A stretch of 64,000 nt of DNA from Ditylenchus dipsaci (taxonomy: Eukaryota; Nematoda; Chromadorea; Rhabditida; Anguinidae). The notes under the pieces are model-generated. The model saw only the letters and a program-made list of their open reading frames with translations, was not told the DNA's origin and made no database searches. A program made the translations under genes and the position numbers. This document shows positions 22,277 to 36,000 of this stretch, piece by piece. Location of the stretch: assembly GCA_004194705.1 (NCBI GenBank), contig SADC01000449.1, forward strand, positions 1-64,000, read 5' to 3'. Every line of letters starts with the position of its first letter. Positions within the stretch are counted from its first letter, which is position 1.

Positions 22277-23938
22277 TCAGTGACGATGAACGTTCCGATG
22301 TCGCAGCTGGGAAGAATTTAGATGTTGCTTTGCTGATCCACTGAAGACTTGCATCAAGCTGAATGCATCGGCAGTAAGCTCGCAGATCTGTTCATTGGTC
22401 CAATTCTTGGTCGGAAGGTTCTGCAGCAATATCATTATTCCCTGCAACAAGAAACAATATCAGCAAAAACTTAAACGGGCATGTGTCCCGCCAATTCCGA
22501 ATCATTGAACTTCTGTATGCATTTTTCAACTTGGTTTCTACAAACTATGCCTAAAACTAAATTCTAGTCCTTGTTTTGCTAAAAAACACCAAGCTGAAAA
22601 ACCTGTACGGAAGTACAATAATACGAAGAAAATTTAATTGGTGGAGACAAATTTTGAAACAGGTGAGCATGACCCTTTTAGTAGAAAACAAACAACGAAA
22701 AATCACCTGGAAATCCGTTTCCGATTGGAGCCGCTTAGACCACAGCCTAAGAAACGCTGCACAGACATAAGTGTGAAATTCGGAGAACCCGTCCTTCTCG
22801 CTCTAAAATCAACATAATTTCAATGATTCACCCCACTTATTGACTAAAACAAAACGACTAACCAAATAAGTGTCCCACAAACGGATGGTTGCCTGCAATG
22901 GAAGTTCACGCATCAACAAGTTGTTCATCCACCGGAATGAGAACTGAAGGGAAATCGACGCCGTGCTTGTCAAAATGATCATACAGCTGCTCTAAAAAAG
23001 AAATTCAGTTGTAGATTCAGCAATCTTCATGGGTAAAAATTACCATCTGTTACACTGATCACCTCTTTGAGATCCTGTACCTTTAAATGAATACCTGGCT
23101 GCTCGAAAGTGTAGTTGTCCTGAATATTCTCTAGCAAGAAGGAAACGCACCAAAACGTGTCTGCTTCTACGGTTCTTAACTGCTCCTTTGAAAGCTTACT
23201 CACGTGGAAGGTTTCTAGATCTACACCCCATTTCAATCATCATCAAAATTATCAGGATTAAAAATTCTCACCTTCTTCAAGCACAAACTCTGACAGAAAG
23301 ACCAGGAAAAAAGGTGTGGCCAAATCGTTAATCCCTTGCACATAGCCGCTGGAAGGATGACGCGCTGCCCAGACGAACAGCATACGCTCGAAACACTGAA
23401 AAACTGTTACAAAATCATGCAGGAGCGCAAAAAATATTACCTCTCGCACAACACTTTGCTGGAAGATAGGATGCAAGGGACACATTCTCGGAACATCTAT
23501 ATAAATCTGAAGCAACGATCAAAATCATCCGGAAAAAATCTAAAGGAAGGAAACCTGTCTGAACATTGCTTGATAACTCTCCTCGGTACGTAACTGAAAG
23601 TAGTGCTCGACATATAGCCAATATTCTTCTCGCTTCTGCTTTACGTCCTGTCTCTCAAATCATGTATAGTTGGTGAGTAGCCCTACAAACAGAATTAGAA
23701 TTGGAATCATGGTATGTTCAGTGGAATGATATAGGAAAACTCACACACAGAATGCGCCAAGCAAGCGGACGAGCAGTGTTCGGGATTCCAAGCCAGCAAT
23801 CTTTTCGTAACTGCTCCATGTCAATAGCTTCGTCTTCTGGATTATTCTTTTTCATTGCCTTCTCAAGAGAATAGCTATCGGTTTCCAAGACTTCACCGAG
23901 CATCTGTTTTAGTCGAGAGAAACGCGTCATCATTTCGT
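22277..23938 (-). CDS. TBC1D22: TBC1D22-type Rab GTPase-activating protein
   Basis: TBC proteins stimulate GTP hydrolysis by Rab GTPases on membranes. Eight minus-strand exons join in phase: 23745-23938 (RFSRLKQMLGEV, DCWLGIPNTARPLAWRIL), 23555-23647 (YVEHYFQLRTEESYQAMFRQ), 23441-23506 (IYIDVPRMCPL, carrying the IxxDxxR finger), 23272-23395 (SGYVQGINDLATPFF, the YxQ finger), 23044-23220 (ADTFWCVSFLLENIQDNYTF), 22863-22991 (FRWMNNLLMRELPL), 22707-22802 (FHTYVCAAFL), 22277-22441 (ILLQNLPTKNW, stop). Both catalytic fingers are present. One extra C in a CCC run in exon 22863-22991 breaks the frame before FRWMNN. The N-terminal region was not found; a candidate exon ends near 23990. Short introns are 45-97 nt, and the last contains a MITE. 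Confidence 0.9.
22471..22680. mobile_element. TTAA-type MITE making up most of an intron of TBC1D22
   Basis: Left TTAA-ACGGGCATGTG, right inverse GAGCATGACCCTTTTA, interior with TCATTGAACTTCTGTA and the inverse, as in the 3276-3506 family. It lies between the last two coding exons of the TBC1D22-type gene. Confidence 0.65.
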
Positions 23939-24019
23939 CTAAAATATTATTAAAATTCACTAAAAGTCCTCTCAAAATACAGAGGAAACACCCACCCAAT
24001 TTCATTTCAATCAATGGCA

Positions 24020-24730
24020 ACACCAGATAAGCGACGAAAATCCACTTGCTAAAGAAAAAATGTTTATTGAAATGTTTAGATAGTATTTGGGTGATGTCAC
24101 TTTCTTAATTTTAAAAACTCAGCCCAGGATTATTATTTTTCCAAGATCTTTTTTCAATCTCAGCTATGGCTGAAACAAAGAGCGTAACTGTTGTGTCTCC
24201 TCTCTTAGTATCTCCCCAGGAATTGTCCAGAGGGTGAAGGCGTAACAAAGTGCTTTTTTCGATTTTAGGTGTGAAAATATTGAAAACTGTCGATTGTAGG
24301 TTGCAAAAACCACAGGGGAGACCAAGGGCGAAATCCCAACTGGCAGCCCTTTCCAACTGCCAGCTCTTACCAAGTGGCAGCCCCCGGAGTACGGCCAGTT
24401 CCCTATGAAGCCAGTTCCCGATGGCCAGTTTCCGATGGTTTTTTTTTAACAGCCATTTCCCCATGTCAGTTCCCGATGGTTTTTCGAAAATTTATTTCAA
24501 AGTTCTGTCTCTTTTTAAATTCGGTTTGATCACAGTTTTCAGGGCTGGCTAGGACAAATTGATTACTTGTCAATAGGCTAACAAAATATTGACCATTTAA
24601 ACTGTTTTGGGTATTTTCAATTTTAAATGAAAAATTAATGATGAAGACAAATGATGATCTTTCTTTGAGAGGATGCCTATACAACGAAAGCGACAATAAA
24701 TTCTAATGATTAGGAATGACTAGTCCCAAG
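24020..24730. other. Upstream flank of the TBC1D22-type gene
   Basis: A stretch of GGCAGTTGGAAAG / CCAGTTCCCGATGG repeats (24335-24480) is the only clear structure. No 5' exon of the gene could be identified. Confidence 0.35.
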
Positions 24731-25807
24731 CAGTGTTTTCATAATTCACACTAACAGTGACACTGACATTGACATGTCAGTTTATCAAACTGACATTTTT
24801 TAACAGTGGTCGTAGACATGAAAAAACTTGTCTTTCCAAAATTCTGTGAATTGCGTTAGAAAGCTGACGAAATTCTGATTGAGAAAGGTTTTATCATATT
24901 TTCGGGGAGGGGGCCGTTTCGTATTCGCGTTTCTCGTATTTGACAAAACTCGTATTCGCAGAATTTGAAGTTGTGTTCTTGCGTTTTTATTTCGGACAAC
25001 TTTTGAAGTTCACTCTTCGGTAAGTTACCACTTATTTTGTAGCTTATCTTACTGGCTACAAAATGAGTGGTAACTTACCGAAGAGTAAACTTCAAAAGTT
25101 GGCCGAAATAACAACGCCAAGAACACAACTTCAAATTCTGCGAATACGAGTTTTGTCAAATACGAGAAACGCGAATACGAAACGGCCCCCTCCCTATTTT
25201 CGACCCGCCTATGAAAAAAAAACCGGAAAAAATAAGTGTCAGTTTCATTTTTAATGTCAGTTTAGCAAAAAAATTTCAGTGTCAGTTTAGACTTTTTTGC
25301 TAAACGGACATTAAAAATGAAACTGAAACTTATTTTTTCCGGTTTTTTTTTCATAGGCGGGTTGATAATCTGATAACACCTTTCTCAATCAGAATTTCGT
25401 CAGCTTTCTAACGCACTTTACAGAATTTCGAAAAGACAAGTTCTTTCATGTATACGACCACTGTAAAAAAGGCTAGGTGAGATTTGTCAAAAACGAAATT
25501 TGTCGAAACGAAATTTGTCAAAAACGAAACTTGTTAAGACAAAATTTTCTCGTTCGCAAAGTGTTTCAGTATTTTTTTGCTTTTACTATTTGAATACTTT
25601 GTCATATGTATATCCAGTAAAAAAACACAGTAAAACACTTTGCAAGCGAGAAAATTTTGTCTTGACAAGTTTCGTTTTTTGACAAATTTCGTTTTGACAA
25701 ATTTCGTTTTTGACAAATCTCACCTAGCCTTAAAAAATGTCAGTTTGCTAAACTGACATGTCAGTGTCAATGTTAGTGTCACTGTTAGTGTGAATATGAA
25801 AACATTG
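24731..25807. mobile_element. Foldback with CAGTG ends, GACACTGACATT array and perfect 8 bp duplication
   Basis: It begins CAGTGTTTTCATAATTCACA and ends with the inverse (GTGAATATGAAAACATTG). GTCCCAAG flanks both sides (24723-24730, 25808-25815). CAGTG ends with 8 bp duplications are typical of hAT elements. Inner palindrome 24830-25440 includes GTAGCTTATCTTACTGGCTA. A further foldback (25469-25729, AAGGCTAGGTGAGATTTGTC ends, ACGAAATTTGTC array) is inserted in the right arm. Confidence 0.85.
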
Positions 25808-25867
25808 GTCCCAAGGCAGTGAGTAGGTATCGGCTCTATGTAAATTTAACCTCGACAAATGATTAAG

Positions 25868-26414
25868 TTCGGGTGGTTTATTCAACAGACGGAGAATTCA
25901 AAAAGCGTATAATTCAACAGTGGATAATTCAACAGCCGGATTATTCAAAAACGGATACCGTATTTCCTCTAAAAAGGCGGCCGGCCGCCTTAATTTTCAA
26001 ACCCCCAAAAATTGTCAATCAAAAATGGCCTTAACTCTGAAATTTTAGTCAAAAAATGAGGGGGGCCGCCTTATTAGAGCGGGCCACCTTATTAGAGGAA
26101 ATACGGTAATTCAAGAGAGTAATTTTCCACAGTTGGATTATTCAAAAACCGGATAATCAACAGTCGGTGTTTTCGTCGATAATTGTTTTAACCCACTTTT
26201 TGACAACGCATCGAGCTGATTTTTTTCAGGATCAGTTCCCTCGGCTATTTCTATTGATCCTGAAAAAACAGCTCAATACGTTCTCAAAAAGTGGGTTAAA
26301 ACAATTATTGACGAAAACTCCGACTGTTGAATTATCCGGTTTTAGAATAATCCGACTGTGGAAAATTACTCTGTTGAATTATCTGCTTTTTGAATTTTCG
26401 TCTGTTGAATAAAC
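25868..26414. mobile_element. Foldback with GGATAATTCAACAG-array ends and nested TA MITE
   Basis: Arrays of GGATAATTCAACAG / CTGTTGAATTATCC at 25873-25960 and 26318-26410. The MITE at 25956-26108 (ACCGTATTTCCTCTA ends, GGCGGCC/GGGCCGCC interior) lies in the left arm. The centre is a palindrome around GTTTTAACCCACTTTTTGA. Confidence 0.75.
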
Positions 26415-28810
26415 CCCCCATATTTCATATTTATACAAGAACAATAATCAGACCGTCAAAAACAAGCATGATTTGTGAAAAAAAAATTAGAAATTTATTT
26501 TGTCCCGAGACTGAGGAGTCAGAGTGATGGTTTGGAGAGTGAGAAAGTACTCAAACTCCGAAGCCTCACTCGGTTTCTCACTTTTCCAAACCCTCGATCG
26601 GCTAGTGCACAGAAGAGAGAACTACAGGAATCCCTGTGAGTGGGGACAGGTGAGGGTGCGGATATGAGTGAGGAGTGAGGGGAGAGCCACTACATTGGAT
26701 TATTTAAACTTTTAGAACTTAGGCGACCACTATATCGAGGTTTCACTGTACAGTTTACCCTTGCTAAGCCAGTACTCCCTTGATATTCGTTCCTGCTTCG
26801 GGTCCGACACTTTTCCCCCAATTTTTTAAAAAGTTTTGTCAATTTGATCAGCTAATCTAGCCTCAATTACCAAAAAGATTCTGATTTTGCCTCACTTTTT
26901 TCAAGATTTTATCATTTTATCTTGAAAAGCCCGTAGTTTTTGATAGATGGCCACTATATTGGGGGTCCTTTAATTAGCAGGGACCTCGCCTGTAGCCACT
27001 ATAGTGGAAGGGGGGGGTAGTCATTTAACTAGATTTGAGATTTAACTAATCAAATTGAGCTTAGGGGCACTATATTGAAGGGGCCACTATATAGTGGGGG
27101 GTGATGTAGGGCTATAAGTAGTTTACGCCCTCAAAAAAACTGATTTACGCACTCAAAATATTGGTTTACGCCCTAAAATCTATATATTGCCATTTTTTGT
27201 CAAATTTTTGTTGCCACTTTTTCAATATTTTTACACCAGCGTGTAGCCCTGAATCTTGGCTTTCTAACAAGCTATTGACTGATTTTCTGAGGTTTCAAAA
27301 AGCTGGAGAAAAAAGTCTTTGTATGGAGCAAATTTTTCAAAAAATTTGCTCTGATCCAGCATGTGTTTTCGATGACGCAATTTCTTTTATAGCAGTTTCA
27401 TGGCCAAATATGCATATAATTATCTTAGCTGTCTCTATGAAGTCTTTAACAACAAAGAAACTCAAAATATATTTAGTAAATTTGAATTGGCGCGTATAAA
27501 CTTGGCATTATACGTTATGTTAACTGCGTCCAAATTTGGACGCAGTTAACATAACGTATACGCACCGTTTTGTTAGTACATGGGACGTTTAGCAAAACTC
27601 TGGTTGGTTTATAGAAAAATGGTTTTACTAACCATCCTGAGACTTTCTGGTCCTTAGAGGACCATGATTATTGATGACAATGAGAATTTGTCAAATTATA
27701 TATTTTATATATTTTTCCTCAATCTATTACAATGTGGAGTTTACTAACCTTGGCCTCGAAGTAGCCAACCCTTGGCCGGCCACAACAATCTGTTTGTCAA
27801 ATATTTTTAGTGTTCATAACATATTGTTAATTAGAGTTGGCTCGGAATCGATATTTGAACCGGAATTTGACTTTTGCTAAAATCGGAACCGGGATTTGAG
27901 TTTTGTAAAAACCGCAACTGAATCGGAATTTCATTAATGCCGCAACCAAAACTGGAGCCTCAAAAACGTGTTTTTGAAACTAATCTCTGCTGCTTTACAT
28001 GTGTTTTTGTTTATTTTGGTATTCAACACAAAAATTCGCTAACAAGTTAAAAATACGCACTTAAAGTCAGCCAAGCAAGAGCGAAATTATGATAGAGGTG
28101 GGCTTGGAATTGATGTTTGGATGGGGACCGGAACCTATATCGGGATCCGAAAAAGGGTCGGTAAATCGGAACCGGAATTCTGGGCCAACTTTTTTTTAAG
28201 CCACTTCAATTTTGCAGTTCTGTGCTTAAAAAAGAGCTAAGATGTTAAATTTCAGGGTTCCGACAAGATATCCGGCATGAGTTCACAAAAACTGGCCGAA
28301 AATTGCACGTCAACCCAAAATCCACCAAAATTCTAGGCTAAATTCCACCATCTCCAGTTCGAAGAGACTTAGAAACTTTTTTTGAAAGCCACTTCAATTT
28401 TACAATTTTGTGCTCAAAGAGAGCTAAGATGTTGAATTTCAGGGTTCGAAAAGATATCCGGCATGAGTTTACAAAACTGGACGAAAATTTGTCTTAAAAA
28501 GAAAAGTGGCGACGGACAGACACATGCCAAATACTACATAGGGATGGGTCCTCAAAACTTAGCAGTAAATTAAACTTGAACACAAATGCGTTACCCACAG
28601 ACACAGTCCAAATACTATATAGTGATTTTATTGTGAAAAGCATTCCAGAAAAGTAAAAAAGTTATAAAAAGTTGAAAGTTATAAAAAATTGATTTACAAA
28701 ATATTTGTGTGAATTTCGTATTACTTTTGAGACACCTTGAACCTTATAATTTACAAACACTTTCACTCGCAATTCGGCATGCAACAAAAAATATTATTAG
28801 CAACTTAATT
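26415..28810. other. Repeat-rich region without recognised genes
   Basis: It contains CACTATATTG / CACTATATCGAGG repeats (26720-27090), a TTTACGCCCTCAAAA array (27125-27175), an inverted pair around CAAATTTGGACGCAGTTAAC (27510-27560), and CGGAACCGGAATTTGA-type degenerate repeats (27840-28500). No protein family is seen. Confidence 0.4.
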
Positions 28811-29164
28811 TACCGTATTTACTGTATTAAGTCCCCACGGGGAGTTATTTTTCAACCTCTAAAAATCGAAAAATTTGAGGTTGATTTCGAGATTCTCGGG
28901 TGCTCAACCAAAATCTAAAAAGTGGAATCAGGTAAACTCGCGACAACTAAGAAAACGCAAAAAACAGATTTGCGAAATGTTCGCTCTAGGCTGAGATATA
29001 AGGTCCGTAGGGTGGGGACTTATAAGAGGGTGGGGACTTATAAGAGGGTGGGGACTTATAAGAGGGTGGGGACTTATAAGAGGGTGGGGAGTTATTAGAG
29101 GGTGGGGAGTTATTAGAGGGTGGGGAGTTATTAGAGGTGGGGAGTTAATGCAGTAAATACGGTA
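28811..29164. mobile_element. TA-flanked MITE with ACCGTATTTACTGTATTAAG ends
   Basis: Left TTTACCGTATTTACTGTATT, right inverse AATGCAGTAAATACGGTA. An array of GGTGGGGACTTATAAGA units (28998-29140) is in the right half only. Confidence 0.7.
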
Positions 29165-30002
29165 CGTGCTTGTGCTTAATAAAAAGCTTAGAGGTTTAAC
29201 TTTAGGGTTTCGAAAAGATGCCTGACATAAATTTGCAAGCCACTTCAATTTTACAATTTTATGCTCAAAAGAGAGTTAAGATGTTGAATTTTAGGGTTCC
29301 GAAAGATATCCGGAATGAGTTCACAAAAACTGGCCGAAATTGGTCTTAATAAGAGAAGTGGCGACGGACAAACATATGCCAAATACTATATAGAGATTTG
29401 GCTAATAGTTGTGAGGGCTGCCAGTTGAATGTCGTTCAGACCAATGCATTTTTTGACGAATTTTGATTGACTTGGGGGACCAAGGAGAGTTATTTTAAAA
29501 GTTCAAAGGTTCGAATCCTGGTGGTAACATAATTTTTTTTCTTGATATCATATTAGTAAGTTGTTAGGGACCATGTAATAAGTGAGATAGATGCCGTTCC
29601 TATTCTAATAGTAGCCCCGGGGCTACAAATTTTCAACCACCCTCTTAGGGGAGAGGGCTACAATTAGAGGGGGGCAAAATCGGCCTAAATAGGCCGATTT
29701 TAAAGTGGGCTTCTATTTTTCAGGGGTGTTCAGGAGGTGGCGCTCAGTTCGTGGTATCCAGGTGAAAGTACCTAGGCGATGGTACTCACATAGTGGTACT
29801 CAGGTAATGATGTCCATGTAGTGGTATTTCTGTAGTGATTCCCAGGTAGTTCTAATTAATTTATAAGACTGTGAAGTCAAGATTTTAGTGTGTGTAGAGG
29901 AGTTGCAAAGGCGGCTGGTGCCTTCCTAGTTTTTTTTTATTATGCAATCGATTTGTTCATTGGACAACACAAGACAAATTAGTTGTTTAAGACTAATAGG
30001 AA
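29165..30002. other. Spacer 3' of the innexin gene
   Basis: It contains a GGTTCGAATCCTGG B-box-like sequence near 29510 and a stretch of CAGGTGATGGTACTCA repeats (29755-29850). No coding feature is recognised. Confidence 0.35.
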
Positions 30003-33000
30003 CTATTCTAAACATCTTCCTCTCCGTTGTATCCAAGGTTTGCAGCTGGAAATAAAAGTGCTATTGTTATTATTTGGCAAAAAAAAAAATTCCGAGTTAC
30101 TGTCATGGAAAAACCGCTTCAGGTTCCTTGATAAATGATAAAAAAAACATACTTTTCAACGCCACAATCCCAGAAAGATTTCAAAAGGCGACCAGCAGCC
30201 GGGCTTCCTTTGTTGACCTTGAGCAGCAATACTGAAGTGGCAACATCGGTAGATATGTGCCTCTGTACAAAAACAGACACTTGAGCCTTAGTTATTTTAC
30301 TGCGCTCAAAGGAAGTCCGCTAAAAAATTGACTATAATGTTATATACCGTAAATTCTGTATTAAGCGCCCACTCTCTGATAAGCGCCCATGTCCGACTTT
30401 GAGGACTTATATCTCACCAGGGAACCCTCAGAAGTGTTCTTTTTCAAACACTTCATTGACAGATTTTTTTTGAAGATTCTTGTAGAGCACCCGAAGCTAT
30501 ATAACAAAGTGCTACTGATACCTCCAGGTCTTTAGAAAAATTGCGGAGAACGGGGTACCCAAAGTCGCTTAAAAACCATGATACCCGTATTGGGTACCCC
30601 GTTCTCCGCACTTTTACAAAGGACCTGGAGGTAGCAGCAGCACTTTGTTATAAAACTTCGGGATGCTTTACAAGAATCTCCACAAAAATCTGTCAATGAA
30701 GTCGCTGAAAAAAAAACACTAGTGAAGGTTCCCTGGTCGGGCGGTAAATTCAAGTAGCGCCGAAAATATACGGTATTCTAAAAATATATACGAAATTCCA
30801 AAAATCTGAAAAAGCAAATCCAAAAAACGAAACCGGTAAAGCTCGTGGGTGTCAAGAAAACGCGAAAATCAGATTTTTGAAATATTTGCTATAGTTTGAG
30901 ATATTGATTTTCAAAGTCGGACATGGGCGCTTATTAGAGAATTGGCGCTTAATACAGAATTTAAGGTATGTAGCAACCCAGCCAAACCACCTTTCCCCTC
31001 AGCCCGTCCAAACCAAGTTTTGTACAAGTGTTTAAACCCCGTTTAAAGTAATTGTTTGGCTTACTATGCATCTTTAGTGCCATCATAGCTACACTAAAGA
31101 AAAATTGATTACAAAAAGACGCTAGCCATGCCCCCTGTTTGGCAGATCCTTCGGGGTCCATGTTAAGCCTGTGATGGCTAGTAACTAATTGCTGTAGAAG
31201 GATGAGAAGTAAATAATAGGGAATAAAATTTAAAGGGCCATTGCACCTGTTTTGAATTATCCCCGCCAATTCAATTTTTTTGCCTAATCATTGAACTTCT
31301 GTACGGATTTTTCGGTTTGGTTTCTAACAAAACAATGCATAGAATTAAATTCTAGGCCTTGTTTTGTTAGAAACCAAGTTGAAAAATTGGTACAGAAGAT
31401 CAATGATTTGGAAATTTTTTTGAATTGGCGGGGGACAACCGTTGTCGGAGAACGGCAATGGCCCTTTAAAAGGGGTGATTTCTACGGCTACTTTTTGACA
31501 TTGACTGCTACTTCACTTCACATACATTTTTTCACACATTTTGTTTTCTCATCTCAGATGTTTTCACACCGTTTTGTAGCTGAGATTCTCCTCTTTTGAT
31601 TGAGTGGTTAAACAGCCTGATTAAAAATAATTTTTGAGAAAATCAAAACAAACTCACACTAAAAAACGTGGTTTTTTACCTAGGTGTCTTTAGTGGAGTT
31701 TCCGCTTATATTGGGTGTGATTTTCTCGAAAACTATTTTTAATCAGACTGTTTGACCACTCAATCGAAAGAGGAGAATCTCAGCTACAAAACGGTGTGAA
31801 AACATCTGAGATGAGAAAACAAAATATGTGAAAAAATGTATGTGAAGTGAAGTAGCTGTCAATGTCAAAAAGTAGCCGTAAAAGTCCCCCCCCTTTTAAA
31901 CTTCACTATTCTTAAAGTTCTTAAATTCTAATTCACATGCACTAGTGCAAAAAATTAGTTCAAATGGTTTTTCGTGGATATAGCAGCATAGATTTTGAGC
32001 ACTTACATTAAGTTTGTACAGGAGCTGCACCAACCAAGATTTGGATGTCAGGAAGCAAATCCAAACCAATAAGTCCACAATACTAACCAGGAAAAGTATA
32101 GCAAAATGCAACCACAAGAACACATAGAGTATCTAAAATTGCCAGACAGTTTTTTAAAGGAGCATGCTTTCCTGTTGATGAGTCAATTGTTGATATTTGA
32201 ATTCCCGGGGACAAAATTCTACACTATGGTTTTGGCAAGAATTGTTTTTTGAATGCAAATTTTTTTTTTTAATGTTCATTTTGAATTCTGGAATCAATAT
32301 CGGTGTGTTTCGCCGATACAGTCGACACTCGATATAAGGACACTCGATATAAGAACAGAAGTTCGTCCCCGCCTCGGGTCAGACACTTTTTTTAGCCCGA
32401 TTTTCTAAAATTTTCACCGGTTTTGTTTTGTCAGTCTGGTTCCAAATATCGCAAGGATTCCGATTTTGCCAATCGTTTTTCAGAAATCCAGATTTTTTTC
32501 TTCTAAAAAAAGCAAAAACTCGATATAAGGACAGGGATTTTTGAAAAAGCCTGTGTTTAAATCGAGTTTTTGCTTTTTTATAGGAAAAAAATCTGGATTT
32601 CTGAAAAACGATCGGCAAAATCGGAATCCTTGCGATATTTGGAACCAAACTGTCAAAACAAAACCGGTGAAAATTTTCGAAAATCGGGCTAAAAAAAGTG
32701 TCGGACCCAAGGCGGGAACGAACTTTTGCCGGTCCCCTGAGTGTCCTTATATCGAGAGTCGACTGTAGTGTTCGATTTTTCACGATTTTCTGGCTCAAAG
32801 CTTGTGTTTCCTGAAATGTTGTGTACTGATTTCTGGATCTATGTTACTTATTTTTTCTAGTTAATTACAGAAAATGGACAAGTCGCTGAAGGACTGTGAA
32901 AGGGACGTCCAAAATGCATTAGATGAGTTTTTTAGCTCATTTGCCGTCTTTTGCTAGTTCTTTTCAGGTTGTCAGCAAGGAAAGTTCCTGTGGTCGGTTG

Positions 33001-36000
33001 GGATATGGTGCTGCTGTCTCTTTGATCAGGTTTCTATACGGGAGATTGTTTATCACGCTTTTCAGGTCTTCGAATCGCTGGTAATGTTGGGTCCAGTTAT
33101 ATGCATTCTAATGTTGTTGTCTCAAAATTCAAATATTAACAATTGACTTATCAACAGGAAAGCATACTCCTTTAAAAAAACCAAGCACGGGGAACTAAAA
33201 ATGTTCGAAAATTCGACTTTCAAAATTAAAATTTTAATAAGTTTAAAAATGAAAGCTTACTTCATTTCTCCTGTTATTGGCAAGCAGACATTGCATGACA
33301 TATGCGTTTAAATGACCACCTTTAGCTCGAACAGAAACATTGCAGTAAGCTACCTAGTAAAATTCGTGTTTATTACAATAAATATTTTTTTTGCAAAATT
33401 TAATATTGTTTTTACAGCAGGTTCATTAAACCCGAGTTATTGCGGTAAGACCAATGGATTTAAGGAAATGTTAATAGACTTCTTTGATTGGCAAAAATTG
33501 GCTTCATCCCATATAAAGGAAAAAAGATTTTGCTTCTTGATTTGTTTATACCAAATTCCACTTTCGGTTCTGATTTTTTTTCTTCTTGGTTCATCACTAA
33601 TATGCGTCCCGCCACTGATATGAAGAAATAGTCTACACAGGAAAAAATACTCCTAATTATCGGCCAAGGGCTGGCCGCTTTACGCGTAACACCAGCACAC
33701 TCCACATCGCAAGTACAGTCAAACCTCGATTTAAGTTCGTTCCCACCTAGAGTCCGACACTTTTTTAATCCAATTTTTGAGTGTTTTCGCCAGTTCTATT
33801 TTTATTCCCAAATATCGTGATGATTTCGATTTTGCCGATCTTTTTTTAAAAATCATTTGCTTTAAAAAATAGCAAATTCTTTATTTAATTAACGACTCTC
33901 TAATTTTTAAGAAAAAGGTCGTTAAATCGAAGTTTGACTGTAGATAAAAAAAAGTATTAGGGAGAGTACACAACACTTTACGGATGGCTTATATGACACT
34001 GGCGCCAAATATCCTTATTTTTTTTAAATTTTGAGTTATGTACCTCGTTATCATTTCAAAGAAATATAATTAAATCCTACCACTGGAAAAGTTACAGATT
34101 CAAAGGTGCTTTTTTCATAATAATGGTTCAGAGTATGCAAGCCAAAAAAATAACCATTATATCCGACAAAATGTGCCATTAAAATAATTTGGAAGAGAGA
34201 ATTCATGATATTCCAAAACTTCATGATCATATACAAAACTGTGAATTTGTTGTTGTCTGAAAATTTTGACTTTAAAGCCTCATGTCCAATTAGCGGATTT
34301 TTCTTTCACTCTCGCTTTCACTTTCAGTGTGTGTCCACTTAGCGGACACCTATTTTCTACCCTCACTTGCACTCAATTTTCGTGTGTCCAATCAGCAGAA
34401 TTTTCGAATATTCGAACCAGCGATCTCTACATCACTTTTTAGAATCGCCAAGAACCACATCCAGAGTGGCCTAAATGCAAAAATAACTGGTTTTTTGGGG
34501 GTTTACTAATGGGGGGGATAGACTTTTTGCGAAAATTCGATTGAGCGGATCAGAATTCCAGTCCGACGGGCTTAATCGCCCAGAATTCCAGATTTTTGGT
34601 GCTTTAAAGTGGTTCAGGGTAGATTAGTGTGGAATTATGGGCGATTAAGCCCATCGGACTGGAATTCTGATCAGCTCAATCGATTTTTCAAAAAGTTCAC
34701 ATCCACCCAACCCCCCCTTCACTTAACCCCCGAAAAACCAGTTAATTCTGGCTTTTGGCTACTCCGACGTGAGTTCTGAGCGATCCTAATAAGGAGAAGG
34801 GTTGGTGTAGTGCTTGCGTACCTAGAAGGGAGGTCGCTGGTTCGAATGCGCGCAGTGTTTCCGAAACTCAAGGTAAAACTCAAGGTAAACCTTGAGTTCA
34901 GTAAACTCAACGTCGTTTTTCTCGATTTTTTGTACGAAAAATGGGTCTGAATTACTCACCTCTTTCAAAGCACATTGACCGAAAGATTGCTTTGCTAAAC
35001 AAAAATACTATTAAATTATTACTCACATAGTTTCAAAGGTATCTCCCTAAACTGTCAATTTTGTCAATAAGAGAATTGTTGGCACTCATTGAATATGACC
35101 ACCACAAACAGTAAATTTTATTCATTTAGTACATGATCTTCTTTTATACTCCTTCGAAAGACCTCTGTCTGACCTTTTTCATAGTGTGTCGTTTGTCTGC
35201 TTTCAAATGCGTAAAAAAGATACTGTTCTGAATGAATTTCCTGTTTAACAGCCTGACGAAAAAAACTATACATGACCTCAAAAGTCGTAGAGAAAATCGG
35301 GCTTTTACTAGGTCATGTGAGCAACATCGACCTTGACCAAGGACTGTGAGCACATCAACCTTGACCACGACCTCGACTAAGGACTGTGAGCAACATCGAC
35401 CTCGACTAAGGACTGTGAGCAACATCGACCTCGACTACGACCTCGACCACGACCAAGGACTGTGAGCAACATTGACCACGACCGCGACCACGACCTCGAC
35501 CACCACCAAGGACTGTGAGCAACATTGACCTCGACCGCGACCACGACCTCGACCAAGGAGTGTGAGCAACATTGACCTCGACCTCGACCACGACCTCGAC
35601 TAAAGACTGTGAGCAACACCGACCTCGACCTTGACTCGAACTCGACCTTGACCAAGGACTGTGAGCAAGGGTTACAATTACAATTTTTGTAAACAAAAAT
35701 TGCACATCCCTCACATTTTGACCTTGGAAATATTTTTATAGAAAATGTGACAATTTAGGAGATTCCTTTCAACAACTCACGGCATGATAAAGGTGAAGGA
35801 TTGCATCAAAAGGACGATAAATATCCAAGGGTAGTAGGCTAGCTTGCTCGCTTGCTGGTCTTGCTTTGAAGGGAGAGGCATCATGTCACTCCAAGGCCAC
35901 AAATAATCGCCTAAATTATTTAAAAGATTTTTTTAACAAATGATATAAAATTTCTCACTGAAACAATACGTTTCGGTGTAGTCAACAGCTGTGTCCTGTA

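Noticed and set aside
32379..32798. Long overlapping open frames on both strands
   Set aside because: They cover a palindromic pogo-type MITE, so the frames mirror each other and show no protein family.
35377..35714. Open frames rich in Arg-Gly and Ser-Leu-Val
   Set aside because: They are translations of the GACTGTGAGCAACAT minisatellite in several frames.
35911..35937. A possible 27 nt innexin intron
   Set aside because: A better donor (TTTCA|GTGAGA) gives a 48 nt intron and the in-phase join YCF|S|DYLWPW.
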